In this document: piece by piece, positions 33,590 through 42,301 of the stretch
Layout: every line of letters begins with the position of its first letter
Position numbering within the stretch: the stretch's first letter is position 1
Assembly (NCBI GenBank): GCA_963840425.1
Contig: CAWIYZ010000017.1
Location: forward strand, 1-64,000
From: CADEFX01 sp963840425
GTDB taxonomy: Bacteria > Pseudomonadota > Alphaproteobacteria > Rhizobiales > Hyphomicrobiaceae
DNA: 64,000 bases
Direction: 5' to 3'
Program-made: the position numbers and the translations under genes
The notes under the pieces: generated by a model
What the model saw: only the letters and a program-made list of their open reading frames with translations
Databases searched by the model: none
What the model was told of the DNA's origin: nothing

Positions 33590-35089
33590 ATGAGCCAAGC
33601 CGACACGCTGCTGTCGCTCTCCTCCGTCGAGTTGCGCCGTCGTATCGGCACAAAGGAAATCTCGCCGGTCGAGCTGCTGGACGCTTCAATCGCGCGCATC
33701 GAGGCAATCAATCCTGCTGTCAATGCAATCGCCGGGACGTCCTTTGCTCGTGCCCGCAAGGAAGCCAAGGTTGCCGAGAAGGCGGCGTTGCAAGGCGAGC
33801 GGCTCGGTGCTCTGCACGGTCTGCCCACCGGCATCAAGGATCTGGAAGAGACAGCCGGGCTGCTGACCACGTATGGCTCACCCGCGTTCCGTGATCATGT
33901 GCCCGAGCGCGACAACGCCATGGTCGCGCGTGTTCGCGCCGCCGGTGCCATCATTGCGGCCAAGACAAACACGCCGGAATTCGGCGCCGGCGCCAACACC
34001 CGCAATATGGTGTGGGGCGCCACCGGGAATCCGTTCGATCCCGCGCTCAATCCCGGCGGTTCGTCGGGAGGCTCGGGCGTGGCCCTGGCAACCGATATGC
34101 TGCCGGTATGCACGGGCTCCGATACGGGCGGGTCGCTGCGCATTCCTGCGGCGCTCAATGGCGTCGTCGGGTTCCGGCCATCGCCCGGTCTCGTTCCGAA
34201 CTCGCGGCAACCGCTGGGATGGGCCGCCATCTCCCTGGTGGGACCGATGGGACGCAGTGTTGCCGACACGTGTCTGCTGCTCTCGGCGCAGGCCGGCTTC
34301 GATGCCGTCGATCCGCTTAGCTATCACGTCGATGCGCAGGGTTTTGCGGTTCCTGCTGCGTGCGATCTCGGGCGTTTGCGTGTGGCGTGGACGGAGGACT
34401 TCGGCCAGTGCCCAGTGGAAAAACCGATCCGAAAGGTTATGCGTGGGCGTATGGAGGCGATGCGCCATCTCTTCCGAGCCTGCGATGAGGTCAAGTTCGA
34501 TTTCGGTGAGGCCGACCGCTGCTTCGATGTCATCCGCGCCATCGGCTTCATTGCCAGTCACCAAGAAGCGTACGCGAAGGACCCATCCGCACTCGGATCC
34601 AACGTGCGCACCAACTACGAGATGGGCGCAAAGATGTTGCTCGCCGATGTTGCCTGGGCGGACGCCGAGCAGACGCGCATCTACCGCCGTTTTCAGGAGA
34701 CCTATCGAGACTACGACTTGGTGCTCTCGCCCACTGTGCCGGTGACACCGTTTCCGTGGACGCAGCTCTATCTGGCCGAGATGGACGGCAAGCCGCTGCG
34801 CAACTACTACCATTGGCTGGCGCTCACCTACTTCATCACGCTCACGACCAACCCTGCCGTCTCGCTGCCCTGCGGAGTGGATCACAAAGGGATGCCGTTT
34901 GGCATACAGGTGGTGGGCCGCGCTAAGGGCGATGCGGAGGTCCTGTCCGCCGCGCATGCGATGGAGCAGGCGTTCGCAGCCATTCCCGAGCTGCGGCGGC
35001 CGTGTCCCGATCTGGCCAAGCTGGGCTCACCTACGCTGTCCCTGAAGTCCATCGTCACGCATCCCCCACGGCGGACGGAAATGGGCTGA
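33590..35089 (+). CDS. Amidase (amidase-signature family)
   Basis: 499 residues. Ser-cisSer-Lys amidase: the Lys in 'LPTGIKDLEET' (about 85), the Gly/Ser-rich signature 'NPGGSSGGSGVALATDM' with cis-Ser, and the nucleophile Ser in 'GSDTGGSLRIPAALNG'. 'TNPAVSLPCG' near the C-terminus is typical. It hydrolyses amides to acid and ammonia; GatA is excluded because no gatC/gatB are nearby and GatA-specific segments are absent. ATG 33590 gives 'MSQADTLLSL'. Probably transcribed with the VOC gene. Confidence 0.92.
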   Translation: MSQADTLLSLSSVELRRRIGTKEISPVELLDASIARIEAINPAVNAIAGTSFARARKEAKVAEKAALQGERLGALHGLPTGIKDLEETAGLLTTYGSPAFRDHVPERDNAMVARVRAAGAIIAAKTNTPEFGAGANTRNMVWGATGNPFDPALNPGGSSGGSGVALATDMLPVCTGSDTGGSLRIPAALNGVVGFRPSPGLVPNSRQPLGWAAISLVGPMGRSVADTCLLLSAQAGFDAVDPLSYHVDAQGFAVPAACDLGRLRVAWTEDFGQCPVEKPIRKVMRGRMEAMRHLFRACDEVKFDFGEADRCFDVIRAIGFIASHQEAYAKDPSALGSNVRTNYEMGAKMLLADVAWADAEQTRIYRRFQETYRDYDLVLSPTVPVTPFPWTQLYLAEMDGKPLRNYYHWLALTYFITLTTNPAVSLPCGVDHKGMPFGIQVVGRAKGDAEVLSAAHAMEQAFAAIPELRRPCPDLAKLGSPTLSLKSIVTHPPRRTEMG

Positions 35090-35098
35090 GGGTGGAAA

Positions 35099-35773
35099 TC
35101 AGCTCAGCGCGACTTGCGGGCTCGCGTATCTGTGGCGGCCGAGCGACGCAGCGATGATCTCGAGCCCACCCTCGATTACATCGGTCCAACTGAGGGGCGA
35201 TGACGCGAGCGGTCCGCGCCGAGGGTGACGAGGATCAGCGAGAGTTTCGGGAAGGTGCACAAAGCCGTTGCGCGCCGGATATTCATTGTGCCGCGCCAGC
35301 TCCAACGTTCGGTACATCAACGTATTGCACAAGTAGCTGCCGGCATCGCGCGAGAGCTGGGCGGCAATGCCGCGCCGGCGCAGGCGGTCGACAATCAGTG
35401 CCGCGGGGAGCCCGGTGGGTAGGTACTCCGGACCCTCGGCGGAGATGCACGTGGAGGCGGGAAGCGCCCCCGAGGCATCCGGTGTTGCAGCACAGTGGTT
35501 GCGCCCGCGCGCCTCGATGGCAAAGCCGGTGGCGCGATGCGAGACGCCAAAGTGAATAGCGAGAAGCGGCCTGTGTGCCGCGTACAGCTCGGCGGCGCGC
35601 GCCGGGCCAGCGGTCCATTCCGTCGGCAGGACGTCCGCGACCACTCTGGCGTCGGGGAAGGCCTTAGCCGCAGCTGCCGCGATCCTCGGCACTAGGATCG
35701 AGGTCGCGTTCACCGGCACGCGCGGAAACGGGCCGAAGCCGGTCAGGAGGATCGTAGGCTGCGAACGGGACAT
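35099..35773 (-). CDS. pcp: Pyroglutamyl-peptidase I
   Basis: 224 residues. Cysteine peptidase C15 that removes N-terminal pyroglutamate. 'LLTGFGPFPRVPVNATS' is the N-terminal signature, the catalytic Cys is in 'DAGSYLCNTLMYRTL' (about 149), and the His in 'GFVHLPE' (about 171). ATG 35773 gives 'MSRSQPTILL'; longer in-frame readings extend upstream over meaB and are rejected. Same strand as meaB, 48 bases downstream. Confidence 0.9.
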   Translation of the reverse strand: MSRSQPTILLTGFGPFPRVPVNATSILVPRIAAAAAKAFPDARVVADVLPTEWTAGPARAAELYAAHRPLLAIHFGVSHRATGFAIEARGRNHCAATPDASGALPASTCISAEGPEYLPTGLPAALIVDRLRRRGIAAQLSRDAGSYLCNTLMYRTLELARHNEYPARNGFVHLPETLADPRHPRRGPLASSPLSWTDVIEGGLEIIAASLGRHRYASPQVALS

Positions 35774-35820
35774 GGGCCTGCGATACCGCAAGCCTTGGTC
35801 TCCAGCAACCTGCCATGTGG

Positions 35821-36843
35821 TCATAGGGAGTCGAGCCCGATCAGGGCGAGAGCCTCGCTGACGGCCAGCGTCGGCGCCAGGCTGCCGGCGGCCACTTTTG
35901 CCTCGAGCGCTCGCATGTTTTCGGCCACTGCCGTGTTGGTACGCAGCAGGCCTGTGAGCCGGTCGGTCAGCATGTCGCGCATCCAGGTGACGCGCTGCTG
36001 GCTGCGCCGCATCTCCAGCTCGCCCGACGCAATCTTTATGCGGCGATGCTCGAGGACCTTGTCCCACAGATTGTCCAGGCCGCGGTTCTCCTGCGCGGAG
36101 ATGGTGAGCACCGGCGGCATCCAGTCTTGCTCGCGCGGCGTCAGGATGTTGAGCGCGCCGCGCAGCTCTGCGGCGGCGCGGCCGGCGCGCTCGACGTTGT
36201 CGCCGTCGCTCTTGGTGACGGCGATCATGTCGGCCAGCTCGATGACGCCGCGCTTGATGCCCTGCAGCTCGTCGCCCGCGCCCGCCAGCAGCAGCACCAG
36301 AAAGAAATCGACCATGTCGGCAACGGTCGTTTCCGATTGCCCCACGCCTACCGTTTCGACGATGACGATGTCGAAGCCTGCGGCCTCGACCAGGGACATC
36401 GTCTCGCGCGTGCGCCGCGCCACGCCACCGAGCGTGCCCGAGGTCGGCGAGGGGCGGATGAAGGCCTGGCGGCTTTGCGACAAGCGCGCCATGCGCGTCT
36501 TGTCGCCGAGGATAGCGCCGCCGGTGCGCTTGGAGGTCGGGTCGATGGCGAGCACAGCCACCTTGTGGCCTGCCGCGATGAGGTTCATGCCGAGCTGGTC
36601 GATGGCCGTTGATTTGCCGACACCCGGCACGCCCGTGATGCCGACACGGATGGCTTTGCCCGTTTTGGGAAGCAGGCGCTGGAGCAGATCCTGTGCAACC
36701 TGCTGATGGTCCTCTCGCGTGCTCTCAATCAGCGTAATGGCGCGAGCAAGCAGCGCCCGATCACCAGCCACAACACCGGCTGCCAGTACATCCGCAGGCA
36801 GCCCGGAGCGCTTCTGTGACGATGCCGTGCCTGTTTGCTTCAT
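35821..36843 (-). CDS. meaB: Methylmalonyl-CoA mutase-associated GTPase MeaB (ArgK type)
   Basis: 340 residues. G3E-family GTPase that protects and loads methylmalonyl-CoA mutase with cobalamin. Walker A 'GITGVPGVGKSTAIDQLG' (about 68-84), 'LAIDPTSKRTGGAILGDKTR', 'IRPSPTSGTLGGVARRTRE', 'VETVGVGQSE' and the base motif 'VTKSDGD' are all present. No mutase gene is in the window. ATG 36843 is the family start ('MKQTG'); hairpin A of the second composite repeat begins only 6 bases upstream, so it may influence translation. Confidence 0.93.
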   Translation of the reverse strand: MKQTGTASSQKRSGLPADVLAAGVVAGDRALLARAITLIESTREDHQQVAQDLLQRLLPKTGKAIRVGITGVPGVGKSTAIDQLGMNLIAAGHKVAVLAIDPTSKRTGGAILGDKTRMARLSQSRQAFIRPSPTSGTLGGVARRTRETMSLVEAAGFDIVIVETVGVGQSETTVADMVDFFLVLLLAGAGDELQGIKRGVIELADMIAVTKSDGDNVERAGRAAAELRGALNILTPREQDWMPPVLTISAQENRGLDNLWDKVLEHRRIKIASGELEMRRSQQRVTWMRDMLTDRLTGLLRTNTAVAENMRALEAKVAAGSLAPTLAVSEALALIGLDSL

Positions 36844-36848
36844 GTCCG

Positions 36849-37014
36849 CCAGTGTCCCGGTTCCGAAGTTCGCCAAATCTCGATGCTGGGCTGTGAGCGA
36901 ACTTGGGAACCAAAGGGACACCAGAATCAGGATGCTTGCTAGTGTGATTCAGATCGAGAAATCCGCTCAGGGAAACACCGAAAACACTGGCGAATTTCGC
37001 GATCACCACACCAG
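36849..37014. repeat. Composite two-hairpin intergenic repeat, copy 2
   Basis: Hairpin A' (36849-36924) has arms AGTGTCCC/GGGACAC and GAAGTTCGC/GCGAACTT; hairpin B' (36939-37014) begins CTAGTGTG, contains CAGATCGAGAAAT on the left arm and ATTTCGCGATC on the right. Order and spacing equal copy 1 at 17956-18119. It lies between the 3-hydroxyisobutyrate-type dehydrogenase and meaB, which are read in the same direction. Confidence 0.8.
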
Positions 37015-37049
37015 CATGGAAGCGGTTCCGGCCGGCTGCAAGGTCGGCG

Positions 37050-37931
37050 CTACGGTACGACTTTGACCTTCGACTGGCGCTCGAACAGCCGGATCATCGT
37101 ATTGACATCTGCGTCGGCCCCTTCCGCGTTGAGGGCTGTCTGGAACAGCTCGCGGACGACGCCGGAGACCACCATGGGCGAGCCGCTGGCGACGCCGAGC
37201 TCGGTGGCAAGGCGCACATCCTTGTGCATCAGGCCGAGCGTGAAGCTGGCTTGAGCATTGCCGCTGAGCAGGCGGGGAAGGGTGATCTCAGTGGAGTAGC
37301 TGCGCGCGGAGCCCTTGGCCAGCACTTCCGCGCAGGTCTTGAGGCTGAGCCCGTTCTTGATGCCCATGGCGATGGCTTCGAAGGTGACCGTGCGCACACT
37401 GGCAGCGATGACGTTGTTGACGAGCTTCATGACGTGGCCGGTCCCAACGTCGCCGCAATGGAAGATGTTGGGGCTGATGCTCTCGAAGATCGGCTTCACC
37501 TTGTGATAGAGGTCGGGCGCAGCGCCGATCATGATGGCGATGGTCCCGGCGTCGGCGCCATGCGGGCCGCCGCTGACTGGCGCATCGATAAGCGAGATGC
37601 CGGAGCCGGCCAACTCTTTCGCCATTGCGCGTGTTGCATTCGGATCGCCCGTAGTCATGTCGGCGATGACGCCACCTTTTTTCAGGCTGGCGGCGATGCC
37701 GTCGGCGCCGAAGATCGCATCCCGGACCTCTTTCGAGGTCGGCAGGCAGGTCATGACCATGTCGCACTCGGCAGCGAGCGCTTTCGGGCTTTGGGTGGGG
37801 GAGCCACCTTTGTCGGCGAGCCTTGCCATCGCTTCGGGGTTGAGGTCGTACACACGCATCTTGTGCACGCGCAGGATGCGCCGTGCGAGTGCCCCACCCA
37901 TATTGCCGAGGCCGACATAGCCCAATTGCAT
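37050..37931 (-). CDS. 3-hydroxyisobutyrate dehydrogenase-type NAD(P)-dependent oxidoreductase
   Basis: 293 residues. N-terminal Rossmann domain with 'LGYVGLGNMGGALARRIL' (3-20), the substrate loop 'LIDAPVSGGPHGADAGTIAI' (about 117-136) and the catalytic Lys in 'GHVMKLVNNVIAAS' (about 170). This is the beta-hydroxyacid dehydrogenase family, acting on 3-hydroxyisobutyrate, tartronate semialdehyde or related acids; the substrate cannot be assigned. Last gene of a tight leftward operon, starting 20 bases after the LLM oxidoreductase stop. Confidence 0.9.
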   Translation of the reverse strand: MQLGYVGLGNMGGALARRILRVHKMRVYDLNPEAMARLADKGGSPTQSPKALAAECDMVMTCLPTSKEVRDAIFGADGIAASLKKGGVIADMTTGDPNATRAMAKELAGSGISLIDAPVSGGPHGADAGTIAIMIGAAPDLYHKVKPIFESISPNIFHCGDVGTGHVMKLVNNVIAASVRTVTFEAIAMGIKNGLSLKTCAEVLAKGSARSYSTEITLPRLLSGNAQASFTLGLMHKDVRLATELGVASGSPMVVSGVVRELFQTALNAEGADADVNTMIRLFERQSKVKVVP

Positions 37932-37951
37932 GTGTTGTTTCCTCCAACCCG

Positions 37952-39037
37952 TCAGACGTGCGGGAACACTTTCTCTGCCGCCAGCCGCATGGAGCGCTCG
38001 ACGTGCTCCGGCGCAATGCCGCCGATGTTGAACCACAGCGCAAACTCGGTGATTCCGAAGCGAGCCTTCATCTCGCGCAGCTTCTCCACGCATCCCGCCG
38101 GATCATCGGCGATCGCGGCGCCGTACTGATGCAGCTTGTCGAAGCTCAGATAGCCCATCTCGCGCGTTTTCTTCCCCTCGCTCATCGTCAGCTCGTAGCC
38201 CTTGACGACGCCGCCTTGCGTCGGCGCGGCAAGCTGGTGCGAGGTGACCTTGGCGTAGAACCACTCGACGTGCGGCGCGTAGATCTCCTTGGCCTTCTGC
38301 TTGTCCTCGTGCACGAAGAACGGCAGCAGGATCATGCGCTCTGCCTTCTTCGGATCGCGGCCCTGCTCCACGCACATGGCTTCGTAGCGTTTGCAATGGG
38401 CCTCGAGCTGGTCCATCCAGGTCTCGCGATAGGTGCGGTACGTGAAGGGCGAGGCGAACTGCAAATTGAAGCCGAGCCGTGCGGCCTGGTCGAAGCTCTC
38501 GGGCGAGATGGTGGCCTGGTAGACCGGCGGGTGCGGCTTCTGCACCGGCTTGGGCAAGACCTCGACCGGCTCGGGGACGGTCCAGAATTTGCCCTTGTGC
38601 GTGATCTTCTCTTGCGTCCAGGCCTTGAGCACGATGTCGAGGCCCTCGTTGAACATCTCGCGGCTCTTGTCCATTGGCACGCCGAGGCCGGTGAATTCGT
38701 GCGGCTGGTAGGCGCGGCCGACGCCGAAGTCGAGGCGGCCGTGCGAGAGCACATCGATGAGCGCGAAATCGGAAGCCGTGCGCAACGGATGGTTGAACGG
38801 GATCACCACGACCGCCATGCCGAGCCGTAGTTTCTTGGTGCGTTGGGCGATGGCGGCGGCATAAACCTGTGTCGAGGTGACAACGCCGTAGGTCGAGAAC
38901 AGGTGCTCGGCAATCCAGGCCTTGTCGTAGCCCAGCTCCTCCGCCAGCTCGAAAAAGCGCAGATCATCGTCGAAGCATTCGACTCGCCGTGACTGGTCGG
39001 GAAACTGGCTAAGACTGAAGACGCCCCACTTAGTCAT
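37952..39037 (-). CDS. LLM-class flavin-dependent oxidoreductase
   Basis: 361 residues. Bacterial luciferase-like TIM barrel: 'LAEELGYDKAWIAEHLFSTY' after strand 1, 'LRLGMAVVVIPFNHPLRTAS' (flavin phosphate site), 'DVLSHGRLDFGVGRAYQPHE', and 'PHPPVYQATISPESFDQAAR'. Uses FMNH2 supplied by a reductase to oxygenate its substrate; no reductase gene is adjacent. AGGAGAAG lies upstream of ATG 39037. Part of the 42.2-37.0 kb operon; a paralog is encoded at its start. Confidence 0.92.
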   Translation of the reverse strand: MTKWGVFSLSQFPDQSRRVECFDDDLRFFELAEELGYDKAWIAEHLFSTYGVVTSTQVYAAAIAQRTKKLRLGMAVVVIPFNHPLRTASDFALIDVLSHGRLDFGVGRAYQPHEFTGLGVPMDKSREMFNEGLDIVLKAWTQEKITHKGKFWTVPEPVEVLPKPVQKPHPPVYQATISPESFDQAARLGFNLQFASPFTYRTYRETWMDQLEAHCKRYEAMCVEQGRDPKKAERMILLPFFVHEDKQKAKEIYAPHVEWFYAKVTSHQLAAPTQGGVVKGYELTMSEGKKTREMGYLSFDKLHQYGAAIADDPAGCVEKLREMKARFGITEFALWFNIGGIAPEHVERSMRLAAEKVFPHV

Positions 39038-39057
39038 TCCTGATCTTCTCCTGCTGG

Positions 39058-39999
39058 TCAGCCGAGCCCGCGCTTCAGGGCAGGGCCCAATGCAGCCAGC
39101 GCATCGGCCGTCTCGGGGATGAACTTGCCCATATTGAGGAAGCCGTGGATCTGGCCCGGAAAGCGCTTGGTCTCGACCGCGACGCCAGCGGATTTCAGTG
39201 CTGCCGCGTAGGCCTCGCCTTCATCGCGCAAAGGATCGTAGCCTGCCGTCAGCACATACGCCGGCGGCAGCTTCTTCAGGTCGCCGGCCTTCAGCGGCGA
39301 TGCTTTCCAATCGGCGACATCGGCAGAGCCGCGCAGATAGAGGTCAATGAACCACTTCATGGTGGAGCGGGTCAACGGAAGCTGCTGTGCAAACTCGGCA
39401 ATCGAGCCGTGTGTCATGCCCATGTCGCAGGCGGGATAAATGAGAAGCTGAAACTTCAGCTTCGGCGTGCCGCGATCGCGCGCGTGCAGCGCGACGACGG
39501 CTGCCAGGTTGCCGCCGGCACTGTCGCCGCCAACGGCAAGGCGTTCGCGATCGACGCCCAACGTCGCGGCATTCTCCCAAACCCATTCGGTGGCGGCGAT
39601 GCAGTCCACAACCGCGGCGGGAAACTTGTGCTCTGGCGCCAGGCGGTAGTCGACCGACAACACGGTGCAGTCTACCCGGTTGGCGAGTTCCCGGCACACA
39701 CCATCGTGGCTCTCGAGACTGCCGATCACCCAGCCCCCGCCGTGGAAATAAACGAGAGCCGGTTGAGCCTCGCCAGCCTTCGCCGCACGCGCGCGGTACA
39801 GGCGCACAGCCATGGGACCAGCAGGACCGGGCGCGCTCAAGTCACGCATTTCGCCCACCGGCACGGGGTCCGGCTGCAGCGCACGACGAGCGTCGAGGTA
39901 AAGCCGCCGGGCCTCGAGATGGCCGACCGTTTCGTAGGGCGGCCGGCCGACCTCCTTGATGAGATCGATGACTTTCTGCGCACCTGGATCTAGAGGCAT
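39058..39999 (-). CDS. Alpha/beta hydrolase (hormone-sensitive-lipase family esterase)
   Basis: 313 residues. Class IV esterase: oxyanion motif 'YFHGGGWVIGS' (about 84-94), nucleophile in 'VGGDSAGGNLAAVV' (about 157), Asp in 'YDPLRDEGE' and His in 'FPGQIHGFLNM'. Cleaves short-chain esters or lactones. Within the operon it starts 34 bases after one alpha/beta hydrolase and ends 20 bases before an LLM oxidoreductase, so it could open the ester or lactone made by the oxygenases (inference). Confidence 0.93.
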   Translation of the reverse strand: MPLDPGAQKVIDLIKEVGRPPYETVGHLEARRLYLDARRALQPDPVPVGEMRDLSAPGPAGPMAVRLYRARAAKAGEAQPALVYFHGGGWVIGSLESHDGVCRELANRVDCTVLSVDYRLAPEHKFPAAVVDCIAATEWVWENAATLGVDRERLAVGGDSAGGNLAAVVALHARDRGTPKLKFQLLIYPACDMGMTHGSIAEFAQQLPLTRSTMKWFIDLYLRGSADVADWKASPLKAGDLKKLPPAYVLTAGYDPLRDEGEAYAAALKSAGVAVETKRFPGQIHGFLNMGKFIPETADALAALGPALKRGLG

Positions 40000-40033
40000 G
40001 GCTTGGTTGGTCCGTGGCTACAAGTCGAATACG

Positions 40034-40816
40034 TCATGCAGTCCATTTGAGAACAGCTTTGGCCACCTCGTCAGGTTGATCGAGTTCGGCGAGATGACCG
40101 GCGCCTGGAACGATGCAGATCTCGGCAGGGGCTTTGAGTACGGCCTTGATCCGCTCCGCATAGCTACGCGGCATCACGCGGTCCTGCTCACCCCACAGAA
40201 GCAGAGTAGGCACAGTGATGAGCGGCAGGCGCTTCTCGAGCCGCGTATTGCCGAGGGGCCAGAACACACGTGCGGCTGCTTCGGAGGCACGGATCTGTTC
40301 GATCGGCCATTCGGATGATGAATTGGCGCCGGAGGGAGCAGCCTTCAGGTCGATGTATTTCTGCGCGTCGGCGCAGAGCAGACCGGCAACGTGATCGGCC
40401 TTTTGTGCCCAGATGTCGGTGGGTGGATCCTTGGTGTCGAACAAGCCGTAAGGAGCGATGAGAGCGATCTTGCGTACCGACATAGGCCACAAAGCCGCCA
40501 TCTCGGCAACGAACGATCCGCCCACTGAGCTGCCAGCGAGGTCGGCGCCCTCGAGGCCGGATTTGATCAGCAACTGGCGGACGGCGACGAGCCAGTCGAG
40601 GTGACTGTCGAGCAGCGTGTGCCCGGTTGCGCCCGGATGGCCAGGCAGCGAGGGTACGATGACCTCGCGTGTCTCTGCCAAGCGGTCGAGAAACGGGATC
40701 CAACGCGGCAGGCCACCGAATCCGGCAAGGAATCCGATCTTGCGTCCGCTCCCTTTCCGCCAAACTCTGCAGGCGTGACCGTTGACGTCGACCGTCTCGG
40801 TGCGCGGCTCGCTCAA
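40034..40816 (-). CDS. Alpha/beta hydrolase
   Basis: 260 residues starting at TTG 40816, with GGGGAG 7 bases upstream. Features: 'GFLAGFGGLPRWIPFLDRLA' (oxyanion loop), nucleophile Ser in 'LAGSSVGGSFVAEMA' (about 97), Asp in 'LLWGEQDRVMPRSYA' (about 216) and His in 'VPGAGHLAELDQPDEV'. It resembles meta-cleavage-product and lactone hydrolases such as MhpC or PcaD relatives. Substrate unknown. Second gene of the operon, 46 bases after the first LLM oxidoreductase. Confidence 0.88.
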   Translation of the reverse strand: MSEPRTETVDVNGHACRVWRKGSGRKIGFLAGFGGLPRWIPFLDRLAETREVIVPSLPGHPGATGHTLLDSHLDWLVAVRQLLIKSGLEGADLAGSSVGGSFVAEMAALWPMSVRKIALIAPYGLFDTKDPPTDIWAQKADHVAGLLCADAQKYIDLKAAPSGANSSSEWPIEQIRASEAAARVFWPLGNTRLEKRLPLITVPTLLLWGEQDRVMPRSYAERIKAVLKAPAEICIVPGAGHLAELDQPDEVAKAVLKWTA

Positions 40817-40862
40817 TGTTTCGCTCCCCTGTTCTTGCCCGTTCTTCTGAGCGAGGATCTTT

Positions 40863-42185
40863 CTACTCCGCGGCGGCCACTGTTGCGGGCTGGAAAGCCG
40901 GGAGTGCCGCGCGCGCCGATTGCGCCATCGGCTTCGGCCACCACTTGTCCTCCCAATCCGAGAACATTTTCGCGAGCGTGGGCTTTACCTTCTCGGCAAA
41001 CAGCTTTGTATTGTACTTGGTCAGCTCCTTGCTCATGTTGCCGTACTGCAGCAGCAGCATGAGGTGGCCGACATTGAGCGACGTGGCGACGTGCTCGAGC
41101 TGCTCGATGACCTCCTTTGGCGAGCCGACGATGACATAGCCGCGGTCGACGATGTCCTTCATCTCGCGCGCCACCATGTTGAAACGCGTGCCGGCTGTGG
41201 TGCCGGTCGTGCCCTGGGCGGCCAGCGGGTCTTTGTTGGCGGCCTCGGCGGCCTGTGCGGCCTGCTTGATCTGACTCTCGATGCCCGCGCGCTGTGTCGC
41301 CTCGGTATTGTAGCCCGGCGGTGAGGCAAATCTCGAGTCAACGTGCAAGCAACGACCGTAGAAGTATTCGGCCGCCTCGGAGTAACGCTCTAGTGCCTCG
41401 GAGCGGCTTTCGGCCACGCCGACGAACTGGAGGAAGCCGGCGCGATAGGGATTGCGATCCTTGCCGAGACGATCCATCTCATCCCAGAAGCCCTTCATTG
41501 TCGCGCTACCGGCTTTGTAGCCGTAATAGGACAGGTAGCAGTAGACGTAGTCCATCTCCGCGCACCAGCGCCAAGTCTCTACAGACCCGCCGCCGGGAAT
41601 CCACACCGGCGGGTGCGGCTGCTGCACCGGACGCGGCCAGATGTTGACGTAGCGCTGCTGATTGAAGCGGCCGTTGAAAGCGAAGGTTTCCTTCTCAGTC
41701 CACGCCTGCATCACCAGATCGTGCGCTTCCAGGTAACGCTCGCGCAGCGAGCTCGGATTCTGCCCGTAAGCGTAGCAGGTGTCCATCGGCGTGCCGACGG
41801 GGAAGCCGGCGATCAGGCGTCCGCCCGAGATGCAGTCGATCATGGCGAACTCCTCAGCCACCCGCGTCGGCGGATTGTAGAGCGCGAGCGAGTTGCCCAT
41901 GACGCACAGCATCGTGTCGGTGGTGCGCCGCGACAGCGCCGTGGCGATCAAGTTGGGCGAGGGCATCAAGCCGTAGCCGTTGGAGTGGTGCTCGTTGACG
42001 CAGATGGCGTCGAAGCCGCACTCGGCGGCGTATTCGAGCTCGTCCATGAAGTCGTTGTACATGAGGTGGGCGCGCTTGGGATCGAACAGCGACGAGTGGA
42101 TGTCGACCCAGACGGAGGGATGCTTCTGGCGGAAATCGTCCGGCAGCTCCGTATAGGGCATCAGGTGAAACCACATGAGCTTCAT
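40863..42185 (-). CDS. LLM-class flavin-dependent oxidoreductase (long form)
   Basis: 440 residues, about 80 longer than the second LLM protein. 'LEYAAECGFDAICVNEHHSN', 'MLCVMGNSLALYNPPTRVAE', 'IDCISGGRLIAGFPVGTPMD', 'PHPPVWIPGGGSVETWRWCA'. Residues about 300-345 form an Ala/Thr/Gln-rich insertion ('AQAAEAANKDPLAAQGTTGT'), and the C-terminus is extended. GGAGCACCC precedes ATG 42185. First gene of the operon; it starts 116 bases after the ETF-QO stop. Likely a two-component FMNH2-dependent monooxygenase. Confidence 0.92.
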   Translation of the reverse strand: MKLMWFHLMPYTELPDDFRQKHPSVWVDIHSSLFDPKRAHLMYNDFMDELEYAAECGFDAICVNEHHSNGYGLMPSPNLIATALSRRTTDTMLCVMGNSLALYNPPTRVAEEFAMIDCISGGRLIAGFPVGTPMDTCYAYGQNPSSLRERYLEAHDLVMQAWTEKETFAFNGRFNQQRYVNIWPRPVQQPHPPVWIPGGGSVETWRWCAEMDYVYCYLSYYGYKAGSATMKGFWDEMDRLGKDRNPYRAGFLQFVGVAESRSEALERYSEAAEYFYGRCLHVDSRFASPPGYNTEATQRAGIESQIKQAAQAAEAANKDPLAAQGTTGTTAGTRFNMVAREMKDIVDRGYVIVGSPKEVIEQLEHVATSLNVGHLMLLLQYGNMSKELTKYNTKLFAEKVKPTLAKMFSDWEDKWWPKPMAQSARAALPAFQPATVAAAE

Positions 42186-42301
42186 GGGTGCTCCTCCGGA
42201 TGAGTGTCGCGGTGCCTGCCGCGCATTTGTCCGGACATTGTGATGGGCCGACAACCGGGCGTCAATGGATGAGGCAAGCTCACCCGCGCTTGGCGCAGTC
42301 G

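Noticed and set aside
33878..34957. 359-codon minus-strand reading opposite the amidase
   Set aside because: Antisense shadow of a gene with clear amidase signature; composition is typical of GC-rich reverse frames.
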